Of a stretch of 64,000 nucleotides of DNA, positions 22,009 through 30,949 are shown in pieces (the first letter of the stretch is position 1; each line of letters opens with the position of its first letter). This DNA is from Erwinia pyri (lineage in GTDB: Bacteria > Pseudomonadota > Gammaproteobacteria > Enterobacterales > Enterobacteriaceae): positions 3,472,001 to 3,536,000 of the forward strand of contig NZ_CP132353.1 of the NCBI RefSeq assembly GCF_030758455.1, read 5' to 3'. The notes beneath the pieces were generated by a model. The model was given only the letters and a program-made list of their open reading frames with translations, was not told the origin of the DNA and did no database searches. The translations under genes and the position numbers were made by a program.

Positions 22009-22221
22009 TTACAGCGCAGTTACGTTAGCAGCTGCTGGGCCTTTCTGGCCGTTTTCGATAGAGAACTCAACTTTCTGACCTTCTTCCAGCGTCTTGAAGC
22101 CGCCGTTCTGGATTGCAGAGAAGTGTACGAATACGTCTTTGCTGCCGTCGGTTGGGGAGATGAAGCCGAAACCTTTCTCAGCGTTGAACCATTTTACTAA
22201 ACCAGTCATTTTGTTAGACAT
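22009..22221 (-). CDS. CspA-family cold-shock protein
   Basis: A 70-residue single cold-shock domain from ATG 22221 ([20 protein letters not shown]), with GAAGGAAAG upstream. The RNA-binding motifs KGFGFI and DVFVHFSAI are intact. It acts as an RNA chaperone and antiterminator. The opening [14 protein letters not shown] is closest to E. coli CspG/CspA, but I cannot decide which paralogue it is. It has a strong terminator downstream and a long upstream gap, as expected for csp genes with long leaders. Confidence 0.95.
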   Translation of the reverse strand: MSNKMTGLVKWFNAEKGFGFISPTDGSKDVFVHFSAIQNGGFKTLEEGQKVEFSIENGQKGPAAANVTAL

Positions 22222-22676
22222 ATGTCTTTCCTTCAATAAGTATTAAGCCGCAAAGGGCACGGGGTTTGTCAACAGGGTGGACTTATGAGGCACTTAAGAA
22301 GGAAGTCAGGAAGAAGAGATATCAAAGATAACCTTTAACTGAAAACTGCTTTACTAAAATTGCTCGCATACGTTGTCTGTTTCAAAACCGACGGTGCATT
22401 TACTCATAACCCCGGATGCAGTACAAGCCCTTATCGACAAAAAAAACCAAATAATACTTAACTTAATGTTTTTAAAGAAAAATTATTTTAGCGTGATTTT
22501 TGAGCGAGTGAAAATTAACAACCCAGACTACAGTTTCATTACAGTTACCTAACGATTTAGCCGCTTTTCAGCGCCCCAGCCTGCCGCTCAGGGTGGCCAT
22601 TTTCCGCACAGGCTACGCAATCAGGCCAGCTTAAGGCATGATGATTTCCTGGTAATCTGGCAACAAGGAAAAAAGC
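22222..22676. other. 455-base gap: csp leader and marC promoter region
   Basis: No convincing reading frame. The csp-proximal half is likely the long untranslated leader of the cold-shock mRNA on the minus strand. I could not find a clear match to the E. coli cold box by eye. AT-rich stretches around 22440-22500 are suitable for promoters in both directions. Confidence 0.5.
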
Positions 22677-23351
22677 ATGTTTGAGCTTTTTAAAGCGATT
22701 GGTCTTGGTTTAGTCGTTCTTCTGCCGCTGGCAAATCCGTTAACCACCGTTGCGCTGTTTTTAGGGCTGGCGGGTGATATGAATTATCGCGAGCGGAATC
22801 GCCAGTCTCTGCAGGCCTCGATTTACGTTTTTATTATCATGACCGTGGCCTACTATGCGGGAAATGCCGTGATGAATACCTTTGGCATTTCCATTCCGGG
22901 TTTGCGCATGGCTGGCGGCCTGATCGTGGCGTTTATCGGTTTTCGCATGCTGTTTCCGCAGCAGCAGGCAGGTCATTCCATGGAGGCTGACCATAAGCTG
23001 GATGAGATCACGGAACGCAAGGCGGTAAATATTGCCTTTGTCCCTCTCGCCATGCCCAGTACCGCAGGCCCGGGTACGCTGGCGATGATCATCAGCGCCG
23101 CCTCGACCATCCATCATGGCAACACCTTCTCTCCCTGGGTTATTACCGTTGCGCCGGTTTTAATTTTTCTCAGCGTCAGCGTTATCCTCTGGATCTGCCT
23201 GCGCAGTTCCGGCGCCATTATGCGCCTGGTCGGTAAAGGAGGAATTGAAGCTATTTCTCGCCTGATGGGATTCCTGCTGGTCTGTATGGGAGTGCAGTTC
23301 CTGATCAACGGGGTAACGGAAGTGATCCTCAACTGGCCCGGGCAGGGATAA
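22677..23351 (+). CDS. marC: MarC family inner-membrane protein
   Basis: A 224-residue membrane protein with six helices, very close to E. coli MarC ([47 protein letters not shown]). AAGGAA precedes ATG 22677. The family is annotated as NAAT-type transporter, but MarC itself has no proven substrate and does not mediate antibiotic resistance. marRAB does not adjoin here, unlike in E. coli. Confidence 0.95.
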   Translation: MFELFKAIGLGLVVLLPLANPLTTVALFLGLAGDMNYRERNRQSLQASIYVFIIMTVAYYAGNAVMNTFGISIPGLRMAGGLIVAFIGFRMLFPQQQAGHSMEADHKLDEITERKAVNIAFVPLAMPSTAGPGTLAMIISAASTIHHGNTFSPWVITVAPVLIFLSVSVILWICLRSSGAIMRLVGKGGIEAISRLMGFLLVCMGVQFLINGVTEVILNWPGQG

Positions 23352-23623
23352 TTTTCTCTTTTATCGCGAGCTGACGAGAGAGCGGGCCGTGGCTGGCCTG
23401 CTCCACTGCGCTGATAAAAAAAGCATAATGAAAAATATTTCTGATTGTTACTGGATTTCCTGTCGCCGCCATCTAGAGTAATTAAATTCCCCGCCTGATT
23501 ATTATTCAGGCTAAGTTGCGAATGCCTGTTCTGGCGAATCGGATCGAATTTAAGAAAAGTTTAATTTCCTGATCACATCAGATAGCCGCTGGGCTCTCGA
23601 TGGCGCATTTCCGGAGGTTTACT

Positions 23624-23872
23624 ATGGCACATTACTCACCAGGCGCAGGCCGGGCAATCACAGACTATTTCAACAGTCCCGCCTTTCACGCGCCCAAAGA
23701 GAGTGAACTTCTGGCGGCGATAATGACCGAATTAATGCGTCATGGCAGGCCAACTAACAGCAAAGTGATTATTGCCACGGTAATAGCCAAACTTGAGGGC
23801 GAAGTAGATGAAGCGATGCTGCAGGGCTATCGTAATTTGCTGACCCAGCTGTTGGAAGAGAAAGAGCCTTAA
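23624..23872 (+). CDS. YcgZ-like connector protein
   Basis: An 82-residue protein from ATG 23624 (GGAGG just upstream); eight extra in-frame codons are rejected. AGRAITDYFNSPAFHAPKESELLAAIMTELM (in pieces), GRPTNSKVI and the helical ending LLTQLLEE follow the YcgZ/YmgB pattern, a small all-helical protein family. In E. coli ycgZ-ymgA-ariR is a BluR-repressed operon feeding the Rcs system and biofilm control. Here it is alone, downstream of marC. Related genes sit at 33976 and 36038. Confidence 0.8.
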   Translation: MAHYSPGAGRAITDYFNSPAFHAPKESELLAAIMTELMRHGRPTNSKVIIATVIAKLEGEVDEAMLQGYRNLLTQLLEEKEP

Positions 23873-23905
23873 GCGGCCCCAACGCGCTTTTCTTTTATTC
23901 ACGGC

Positions 23906-23930
23906 AAAAAAAACCCGCACAAGGCGGGAA
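23906..23930 (-). terminator. Minus-strand intrinsic terminator, 3' of I78 gene
   Basis: A CCCGC / GCGGG stem followed on the minus strand by eight T. It is 194 bases beyond the I78 lipoprotein stop, leaving a long 3' untranslated stretch or an independent small RNA (23930-24123) that includes an AGTGA / TCACT hairpin. Confidence 0.65.
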
Positions 23931-24123
23931 TAAGACGAGTATTGCTTCTGTTTCGCAGTGACCAGAGATCACTTTTATTGCTGCTACCCTACGTAAGGCT
24001 TATTGCATTCGTGTGACACGCTAATCCCCTTTCCTGCAATAACGTCTCTCTACAGGCAGGATTGAGGCCACAGGTCATGCATTCTCAATCCCTGCGTACG
24101 GGCATGGCTGCAATCAGAGAGCT

Positions 24124-24420
24124 TTATCCGCAATAGGCACGAGTAATGTTGCCCTGTGAATCACCCATAAAGTTCAGCCGGTTGAGGTTGAAATCCATGG
24201 TAACAGCAGAGTTGTAGGGAATGGCCCGGACAGGATGCTCAAAACGCAGGCCATCTATTGAGGAGAGTGGCTTACCCACATAGCGCTGATAGTCAGAGGC
24301 GCCGCAACGATCCGCTTCCGGGTCCACCGAGGCAGAACTCCCTCCTTTTTGTGCCGCTGTCTGACAGCCTGACAAAGCAACAAGCGTAGCGATGATGGCT
24401 AATTTTCCATATAACTTCAT
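24124..24420 (-). CDS. I78-family peptidase inhibitor lipoprotein
   Basis: A 98-residue lipoprotein with lipobox LSGC (Cys19). The mature part matches the I78 inhibitor family: RCGASDYQRYVGKPLSSI, then VTMDFNLNRLNFMGDSQGNI and a final CG. The two cysteines probably form a disulfide. I78 members inhibit serine proteases such as elastase and subtilisin, so this may protect the envelope. ATG 24420 has GGAGAGA upstream. Confidence 0.88.
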   Translation of the reverse strand: MKLYGKLAIIATLVALSGCQTAAQKGGSSASVDPEADRCGASDYQRYVGKPLSSIDGLRFEHPVRAIPYNSAVTMDFNLNRLNFMGDSQGNITRAYCG

Positions 24421-24569
24421 GATTTCTCTCCTGTGCGTTTAGTTCTTAACTCCCCAAAGCCTAACAGAGCCGGGCGACGGATGATAATCGCATTTTCCAG
24501 CAGCGGTTTGTTTCTGTGATCCGGGTCGAAATGGCACAAACTGCGCCTTTTTTCACCGTTACCCAGCGC

Positions 24570-24590
24570 TATAATTTAAGAATAATCTCA
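24570..24590 (+). promoter_or_regulatory. Promoter -10 with overlapping RcsAB-like box
   Basis: TATAAT at 24570-24575 is a perfect -10. Directly after it, TAAGAATAATCTCA (24577-24590) matches the RcsAB consensus TAAGAATAATCCTA at 12 of 14 positions. No good -35 is seen. The box covers the expected transcription start, so Rcs would more likely repress than activate. Confidence 0.55.
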
Positions 24591-24603
24591 GAAAGGAGGA
24601 AAT

Positions 24604-24669
24604 ATGGAACTGACAATATTTGTCCTTTTCGCGGTCGTTATGACTTTTGTAGCGGTTCGTGTCCGCTAA
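24604..24669 (+). CDS. 21-residue hydrophobic microprotein (candidate)
   Basis: MELTIFVLFAVVMTFVAVRV plus a final Arg: a single membrane helix with a positively charged end. It has an excellent AAAGGAGG 5 bases before the ATG, a perfect -10 about 30 bases upstream and an 11-bp intrinsic terminator 2 bases after the stop. The whole transcript would be about 120 bases. The signals strongly suggest a real gene; I do not recognise the protein. An alternative is a small RNA that merely contains this frame. Confidence 0.65.
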   Translation: MELTIFVLFAVVMTFVAVRVR

Positions 24670-24671
24670 GT

Positions 24672-24699
24672 AAAAAAGCCCGTTTCCACGGGCTTTTTT
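24672..24699. terminator. Bidirectional terminator
   Basis: AAAAAAGCCCG / CGGGCTTTTTT, 11 bp perfect, loop TTTCCA. It ends the microprotein transcript on plus and the GGDEF-EAL gene on minus. Confidence 0.93.
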
Positions 24700-24716
24700 G
24701 TTTCTGCGCTTTGCTA

Positions 24717-27314
24717 TCAGACCGTCAGAACCGGCTCCTCCTGCAGCAGCAGCTGGAAGCGTTCAAGGGGCATCGGTCTCCCAAGATAGTAGCCCTGCCC
24801 TTCCTGACAGGCGATCGCCTGCAGCTCTTTCAGCTGCTCCCGGGTTTCAATTCCTTCCGCCGTCACCGTCAGAGAGAACGCTTTGCCCAGCCCGATAATC
24901 CCTTCCACAATCGACAGCGCCTGCGGTGAATGGGGGAAATCGTTCATATAAGAGCGATCCATTTTCATGCCGTCAAACGGGAAGGTTTTCAGATAGCTCA
25001 ACGAAGCGTACCCTGCGCCAAAATCATCCACCGTCAGCCTGACGCCGAGGTTTTTCAGCGCCTGCATCACTTCCAGTGCGCTTTGCGGGTTCTCCAGCGT
25101 AATGTTCTCGGTAATCTCCAGCTCAAGTCGATCCGGCGCCAGGCCGCTGGTGTTAAGCGCATTTGCCACGCGAGCGGCGAGCTGGCCGCTACGAAACTCA
25201 ACGGGAGAGATATTCACCGACACATACATCGGCGGAGGCCAGCTCATGGCGTCAGCACAGGCACGGTTAAGCACCCAGTCACTGATATCAATAATCAGGC
25301 CGGTCTCCTCGGCCAGCGGAATGAAGCCGTCCGGCATAATTATTCCTGTTGCCGGATGCAGCCAGCGAATCAACGCTTCTCCTCCTTCAAGGCGCCCTTT
25401 TTTCAGATCGTAGCGAGGCTGATAAAACAGCTTAAGCTCATCCCCGCTAATGGCCTTGCGTAAGTTGCACTCCAGCTCGCGCCGGTTAACCAATTGTTCA
25501 GCCATTTCCGCCGTGTACCAGGTCCAGCGATTCCGCCCTTCGCGCTTCGATTTATAGAGGGCAATATCGGCCAGGCGCAGCAGCTCTTCTGCCTGCATGG
25601 CATCTTTCGGCGCCAGCGCAATGCCAAGACTGGCACCGATAAAGATCTCGTGCTGCCCCAGAGTGAAGGGACGCTGAATTTCATCCAGCAGCTGGCGACA
25701 GCAGTTACCAATCTCCTCCTCGCCGTGAAGGTTAGAGACGATCAGGATAAACTCATCACCTCCCTGACGGGAGACCAAATCCCCAGCCTTCAACACGCTG
25801 CGCAGACGGTGCGAAACCTCGTTCAGCACACAATCCCCGGCAGCGTGTCCCCAGGTATCATTGATCGGTTTGAAGTTATCCAGATCAAGGCTGATCAGCA
25901 CCAGAGGGCGCTCTGGAGTCGGCTGCGCCTGTAGCCTGCTGAGTAAAAATTCACTCATATAAAGCCGGTTAGGTAAGCCTGTCAGCGCGTCATGCTGCGA
26001 AAGATAGTGGATCCTGGCCTGCGCCTCCACCTCACGCGTCACGTCCGAAACCGTGCCGCGATAGCCCACAATCTGCCCGTTAAGCTCTACGGGATTGGCG
26101 ATCAGATTGCATAACCGGGTTGCTCCCAGCGCCGTGACCGAAAAGCAGCGCAACACGTGTCGTTGTCCATCCGCACGCTGCCGGAAAAGCCATTCTGAGA
26201 CTGCCTGCTCCTCCTGCTGCAGGATCTCGTCAATGGAGTGACCCAGCATGCGGGAAACATCATAATGCGTAACGGCAGCAAATCGCTTCGACAGGTAGAT
26301 CAGGATCCCCTGAGCATTGGTTTCCCAAATCCAGTCGGAGGCCGTTTCCGCCACGTCCCGAAAGCGCGACTCGCTGGCTGCAAGTTCACGCTGGCTGTGT
26401 ACCAGCTGATCGAAGCGGTCATCTGACAGCGCAGCACTGTGCATCGCATGATAAATAACGCGCCTGGCCACCAGCCCGATGATCGCTACCGTTATAAACA
26501 GCATCGGCAGCAGAAACAGCAGCAGGCTGCCGCCCGGCTCGCTGGAGTCCCAACGAATGACAACAGGGGCGTCATCAGGGATATCTTCGTTCAGCAAAGG
26601 CGGCAGGAAAGCATCCTCCACGCTGTTGGGGATGCGGGCGTTAAGTACCCCGACGCTGGTGCCGAACGCTTTCAGTTTTTCAGGCGTGAAGCGGTTGACG
26701 AAGACCATTACCGAAGGCGGGCCCTTTTTCATTTCAAGACCCGGCACTTTGCCCGTAGTAATAGGGGCTGCAGCCACGATGGCTGGCGTAGAGCCAATCA
26801 TCGCATTTTGCGTCAGCGCACTTTGCTCTTCTGCCAGCGCACGGGCGTGGCGGATCAGGGGCGCAGTATGGATCCCCAGCCAGCTTTCCAGCTGAACATC
26901 AGAGAGCTTGCCGTTGATCACCGCATAACTGGTCCTGCCCTGCCCATCAACAACAAAGACGCCTTCATAGTGATATTCAGTAAACAGGCCGGGACCGAAG
27001 TTTTGCTCATCAAACGCCCAGACGCGATCGACTTTCAGATGCAGGTTATTCCAGGCTTCGCCCCAGAAAGCGTAATCACGGATGTCAGTCAGAATGTTCT
27101 GGCGGCTCTCCTTCCAGGCATTCTGCAACAGGAATGTTTCCTGCTTCACGGCATCCTCGTTCTGGCGCCAGGCAATGCCCGTCACCATCAGCATGGAAAG
27201 CAGCAGCACGCTGCTTAACAGCAGCGTCAGCGACATTAACAATCGTCGGGTAAAAAATGTTGTTTTCTGCCCGTCTGCGACGGGCAGCGGGCTAAGTACA
27301 GGGGGGTATTTCAT
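24717..27314 (-). CDS. CHASE4-PAS-GGDEF-EAL c-di-GMP enzyme
   Basis: An 865-residue membrane protein. Order: N-terminal helix (~27-48), periplasmic CHASE4 sensor (DIRDYAFWGEAWNNLHLK, ~60-260), second helix (~265-290), PAS (DWIWETNAQGILIYLSK), GGDEF (~440-600), EAL (~615-860). The GGDEF signature RQGGDEFI is intact, but the product-inhibition RxxD is KAGD. The EAL domain has EALIRW, ENITLEN, DDFGAGYASL and KMDRSY, so phosphodiesterase activity is likely. It may make or degrade c-di-GMP; net direction cannot be read from sequence. It is monocistronic with a shared terminator downstream. Confidence 0.92.
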   Translation of the reverse strand: MKYPPVLSPLPVADGQKTTFFTRRLLMSLTLLLSSVLLLSMLMVTGIAWRQNEDAVKQETFLLQNAWKESRQNILTDIRDYAFWGEAWNNLHLKVDRVWAFDEQNFGPGLFTEYHYEGVFVVDGQGRTSYAVINGKLSDVQLESWLGIHTAPLIRHARALAEEQSALTQNAMIGSTPAIVAAAPITTGKVPGLEMKKGPPSVMVFVNRFTPEKLKAFGTSVGVLNARIPNSVEDAFLPPLLNEDIPDDAPVVIRWDSSEPGGSLLLFLLPMLFITVAIIGLVARRVIYHAMHSAALSDDRFDQLVHSQRELAASESRFRDVAETASDWIWETNAQGILIYLSKRFAAVTHYDVSRMLGHSIDEILQQEEQAVSEWLFRQRADGQRHVLRCFSVTALGATRLCNLIANPVELNGQIVGYRGTVSDVTREVEAQARIHYLSQHDALTGLPNRLYMSEFLLSRLQAQPTPERPLVLISLDLDNFKPINDTWGHAAGDCVLNEVSHRLRSVLKAGDLVSRQGGDEFILIVSNLHGEEEIGNCCRQLLDEIQRPFTLGQHEIFIGASLGIALAPKDAMQAEELLRLADIALYKSKREGRNRWTWYTAEMAEQLVNRRELECNLRKAISGDELKLFYQPRYDLKKGRLEGGEALIRWLHPATGIIMPDGFIPLAEETGLIIDISDWVLNRACADAMSWPPPMYVSVNISPVEFRSGQLAARVANALNTSGLAPDRLELEITENITLENPQSALEVMQALKNLGVRLTVDDFGAGYASLSYLKTFPFDGMKMDRSYMNDFPHSPQALSIVEGIIGLGKAFSLTVTAEGIETREQLKELQAIACQEGQGYYLGRPMPLERFQLLLQEEPVLTV

Positions 27315-27537
27315 TAACTCGGGACCTTATCAAGCAGGCTACTCAACCCTCCATGTTGGTTATGGCCCGTATGGCGTAAAAGAAATCGCTGGTCCTCTCG
27401 TCCTCCAGACGCGATCGTCTAATCACTATCGGCCTGGAAGAGCAACAATTTAGGACGTTTTTACAGGAATGCGGGCGCCTCGACAGCTTTGCCGACGCTT
27501 GTTACCATCCACCGATCGCCCTCAGAGAAACAGTGCA

Positions 27538-28194
27538 ATGAACAATCATGCCGACAAAGTGACCTGCACCTTACTCTGCATGGGAATGTGCCTGGTCTGG
27601 TACACCCTTACCGTGATCGTGAGTGCATTACCGGGCTATTCCGTTCTGGCAGAAACAGGCATGCTGATGCCGCTGCTTTGCGCGGTGGAGTTTTCTGCGT
27701 TGGTACCGCTCTATCGCTGGTATAGCAGCCGTTATGCCAATATACCGATCGGCACGTTTTCATGGCGCCAGGCAGTGCTGTTTAGCGTGCTGCTGCTCGG
27801 TCTGATCGCTTCACAATCCTTTTATCTGCAGCAGGAGAGCTGGACGGGCGGCCAGTTTGGCGAAGGGCGGAGCAAAGTGATCCTTTTCTCCCTGGCCGTG
27901 GTGTTGCTGGCGCCGGTTTTTGAGGAGATCTTATTTCGCGGATTCGTGATGCAGGGGCTGTTGCTCTGGGCGCCGAAGCAGCGTCTGGCCTGTGCCTTAC
28001 TCACCTCAATCGGTTTTGCGGCTATGCATACGCAGTACACCCATTTTCAGACGCTGATTGCGCTGATCGCCCTCTCGCTGCTGCTCTGTTATGCCAGACT
28101 CTTATCAGGCGGACTTCGGCTCCCCATCTTTCTGCATATGTTGAATAACCTAATCGGCGTCTCTCCATGGCTCTGGATAACGTTGACGCAGTAA
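27538..28194 (+). CDS. CPBP-family intramembrane protease
   Basis: A 218-residue polytopic protein from ATG 27538; 23 further upstream codons lack support. The CPBP/Abi motif EEILFRGFVMQGL (EExxxR) and the later AAMHTQYTHF histidine motif are present, so the glutamic-type protease site looks complete. Bacterial members are often linked to bacteriocin immunity or prenylated-protein processing. No bacteriocin genes adjoin it; substrate unknown. Confidence 0.87.
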   Translation: MNNHADKVTCTLLCMGMCLVWYTLTVIVSALPGYSVLAETGMLMPLLCAVEFSALVPLYRWYSSRYANIPIGTFSWRQAVLFSVLLLGLIASQSFYLQQESWTGGQFGEGRSKVILFSLAVVLLAPVFEEILFRGFVMQGLLLWAPKQRLACALLTSIGFAAMHTQYTHFQTLIALIALSLLLCYARLLSGGLRLPIFLHMLNNLIGVSPWLWITLTQ

Positions 28195-28328
28195 AGGCCT
28201 TGCGCTGAGCGAATATAACCATTCCGGTTTGTTTATAACTTTTTCATCTATCGATAGCGGATAATCTACTATTTGTCTTAGCTACGGGTACTCTACACTC
28301 GCAAACAACTTAAAGGTAAGGAAGCGTC

Positions 28329-29897
28329 ATGAAAACTTTAGTTCCCTCAGTTCTCGCCCTTGCGCTGGCCGGTTCGTTTGCCGTGCAGGCGGCGACGCCA
28401 CCCGATACGCTGGTGATTGCTCAGTCAATCGATGATGCCAGCAGTTTTGATCCGGCAGAAGGCTTTGAGCTGACTTCCGTGCAGGCTTTCACCAATCTTT
28501 ATCAGCGTCTGGTGCAGTCAGACCCGCAAAACCCGACCGATTTGAAACCCACGCTGGCGACGGCCTGGCAGCCCGGCAGCGATAACCGCAGCATGACCTT
28601 TACCCTGCGTGACGGGGCGAAATTTGCTTCCGGTAATCCGCTGCGTCCTGAGGATGTGATCTTCTCGCTGAGCCGCGTGGTGAAGCTGAATCTGGATCCC
28701 TCCTTTATCCTGACCCAGCTGGGCTGGACCAAAGAGAACGTGGACGCGCAGCTGGTTAAAGTGGATCAGAACCATGTCAAAATCAGCTGGACGGCTGACG
28801 TCAGTCCTACCTATGTTCTGAGCCTGCTGGCAGCGCCGGTCTCCTCTATCGTTGATGAAAAAACCGCGATGGCGAATGCCAAAAACAGTGACTTCGGCAA
28901 TAAATGGCTGGCCGTTCACTCCGCAGGCAGCGGTCCTTTCCAGATCCGTAAATATATTCCGCATGAAGTGGTGCTGCTCTCCGCTAACCCAACTTCTCCT
29001 GGCGGTGCCCCTAAGCTGAAAAACGTCCTGATTAAAAATGTGCCGGAGCCTGCTGCGCGCCGCCTGCTGCTTGAGCAGGGCGATGCGGATATCGCCCGTA
29101 ACCTGGGCGCTGACCAGATGGCCGCGCTGAAAAACAAAGCGGGCGTAAAGCCGATGGCGATCCCGATGGCTTCGCTCTATTACATGCAGTTTAATATTGA
29201 CGCTAATCCGGCGCTGAAAAACCCTGCTCTGTGGGAAGCTTCGCGCTACCTGTTTGATTATCATGGTATTGCCGACGATCTGTTGAAAGGTCAGTTCCAG
29301 GTGCATCAGGCGTTCCTGCCGGAAGGCTTCCTGGGCGCGCTGAACGACAATCCCTACACCTTTGATCCTGAGAAGGCTAAAGCCATTCTGAAAAAGGCGG
29401 GTCTGAACAACGTCAGCTTTAAGCTCAGCGTCAGCAACCAGCCCCCCTACCTGGATATTGCTCAGGCTCTGCAGGCCAGCTTTGCCAAAGGCGGCATTAA
29501 AGTTGAGCTGATCCCAGGCCTCAGCAGCGAAGTCGCCACCTCAGTCAAGGCGCACAAATATGAAGCCACGCTGAACGCCTGGGGAGCGGACTATTTTGAT
29601 CCGAACACCAACGCGGCCGCCTTTGCCTATAACCCGGAAGATGGCAGCAAGACGCTGGCATGGCGTTCAAACTGGCATATTCCTGAGCTGAACAAGCAGA
29701 CGCTGGCAGCCACCGCGGAGAGCGATAAGGCTAAACGCGTTGAGCTTTACCAGAACATGCAGCGTGAAGTGCAGAAGAATTCGCCTTATGTGGTGGGTCT
29801 GCAGGCGCGTAACCTGATCGCGCTGCGCGATAACCTGAAAGGCTACGTTCAGGGGATCAACCCGGATATGGTTTACTACAGCCAGGTCAGCAAGTAA
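28329..29897 (+). CDS. ABC importer substrate-binding protein (SBP_bac_5)
   Basis: A 522-residue periplasmic protein with a signal peptide cut near AVQA/ATP. It has the peptide/nickel-type SBP_bac_5 fold (FTLRDGAKFASGNPLRPEDVIFSL, GSGPFQIRKYIPHEVVLL). AAGGAAG precedes ATG 28329. It is the first gene of a five-gene import operon with two permeases and two ATPases, overlapping the next start by one base. The substrate is probably a peptide or opine-like compound; it cannot be fixed from sequence. Confidence 0.92.
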   Translation: MKTLVPSVLALALAGSFAVQAATPPDTLVIAQSIDDASSFDPAEGFELTSVQAFTNLYQRLVQSDPQNPTDLKPTLATAWQPGSDNRSMTFTLRDGAKFASGNPLRPEDVIFSLSRVVKLNLDPSFILTQLGWTKENVDAQLVKVDQNHVKISWTADVSPTYVLSLLAAPVSSIVDEKTAMANAKNSDFGNKWLAVHSAGSGPFQIRKYIPHEVVLLSANPTSPGGAPKLKNVLIKNVPEPAARRLLLEQGDADIARNLGADQMAALKNKAGVKPMAIPMASLYYMQFNIDANPALKNPALWEASRYLFDYHGIADDLLKGQFQVHQAFLPEGFLGALNDNPYTFDPEKAKAILKKAGLNNVSFKLSVSNQPPYLDIAQALQASFAKGGIKVELIPGLSSEVATSVKAHKYEATLNAWGADYFDPNTNAAAFAYNPEDGSKTLAWRSNWHIPELNKQTLAATAESDKAKRVELYQNMQREVQKNSPYVVGLQARNLIALRDNLKGYVQGINPDMVYYSQVSK

Positions 29898-30949
29898 TGA
29901 CGGTTTCTGTTTCCAAAGCCGGGTCCGCCCGGCTTTTCTGGTTGCGAAGTGGACGTCTGTTCACCGGTCTGGCTTCTCTGGCGGTGACGCTGCTGGGCCT
30001 GCTGGCGTTCACCTTTATGCTCTCTCATCTGTCGCCGGTTGATCCTGTTTTGCAGATTGCCGGCGATCACGCCAGTGAATCTACCTACGCCCAGGTTCGT
30101 CACGATTTGGGTCTGGATGAGTCGTTGCCGATGCAGTTCTGGCATTACGTTACCCATCTGGCCACCGGCGATCTGGGGATTTCACGCCTGACCAATCAGG
30201 CGGTGAGCAGTGATTTGCTGCGCACCTTCCCGGCCACCATTGAACTGGCCACCTGCGCCATGATTTTTGGCGCGCTGTTTGGCATTCTGCTGGCGCTACT
30301 GGCCGCGTGGAAACCAGGCAGCGTGGTGGATAATCTTGCCCGTCTGATCTCGCTGCTCGGCTATTCAGTGCCGGTGTTCTGGCTCGGGCTGCTGGGGCTG
30401 CTGCTGTTTTATGCCGTGCTGCACTGGTCAGCCGGACCAGGGCGCCTGGATGATATCTGGATCTACACGCTGGAACCCAAAACCGGGCTGGTGCTGGTAG
30501 ACAGCTGGCTTTCCGGTGACCCGGAGATGTTCCGCAATGCGATCGCCCACCTCTGGCTCCCGGTAGTGGTCCTGGGGCTGCTGGCCATGGCCGGGATCAC
30601 TCGGCTGCTTCGCGCGGCGCTGCTGGAAGAGAGTGGAAAAGAGTATGTCACCCTGGCGCGCGCCAAAGGTGCCGGCCGTGGGCGCATTCTTTTGCTGCAC
30701 GTTTTCCCTAACGTGCGGGGCACGCTGATTACCGTGCTGGCTCTCTCCTATGCCACGCTGCTGGAGGGATCGGTATTAACCGAGACGGTCTTTGCCTGGC
30801 CGGGAGTGGGACGCTATATGACCACCGCCCTCTTCGCTTCCGATACGCCTGCCATTCTGGGTTCAACGTTGCTGATTGGCGGCTGTTTTATCACGCTGAA
30901 TGCGCTGGCGGATGCTTTAACCTGGCTCACAGACCCGAGAACCCGATGA
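29897..30949 (+). CDS. ABC permease (DppB/OppB type)
   Basis: A 350-residue inner-membrane permease of the DppB class, with six predicted helices and the EAA loop region KEYVTLARAKGAGRGRILLLHVFPN. A 15-residue N-terminal arm precedes the first helix. The ATG overlaps the SBP stop by one base, and the gene overlaps the next by 4 bases. Confidence 0.93.
   Translation: MTVSVSKAGSARLFWLRSGRLFTGLASLAVTLLGLLAFTFMLSHLSPVDPVLQIAGDHASESTYAQVRHDLGLDESLPMQFWHYVTHLATGDLGISRLTNQAVSSDLLRTFPATIELATCAMIFGALFGILLALLAAWKPGSVVDNLARLISLLGYSVPVFWLGLLGLLLFYAVLHWSAGPGRLDDIWIYTLEPKTGLVLVDSWLSGDPEMFRNAIAHLWLPVVVLGLLAMAGITRLLRAALLEESGKEYVTLARAKGAGRGRILLLHVFPNVRGTLITVLALSYATLLEGSVLTETVFAWPGVGRYMTTALFASDTPAILGSTLLIGGCFITLNALADALTWLTDPRTR

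Noticed and set aside
23985..23992. Resemblance to the Spot 42 5' end (GTAGGGTA on minus)
   Set aside because: Only eight bases match; the rest of the RNA and its gene context do not.
24930..25463. Long plus-strand frames opposite the GGDEF-EAL gene
   Set aside because: Typical antisense shadows of a GC-rich gene; no ribosome site or family match.
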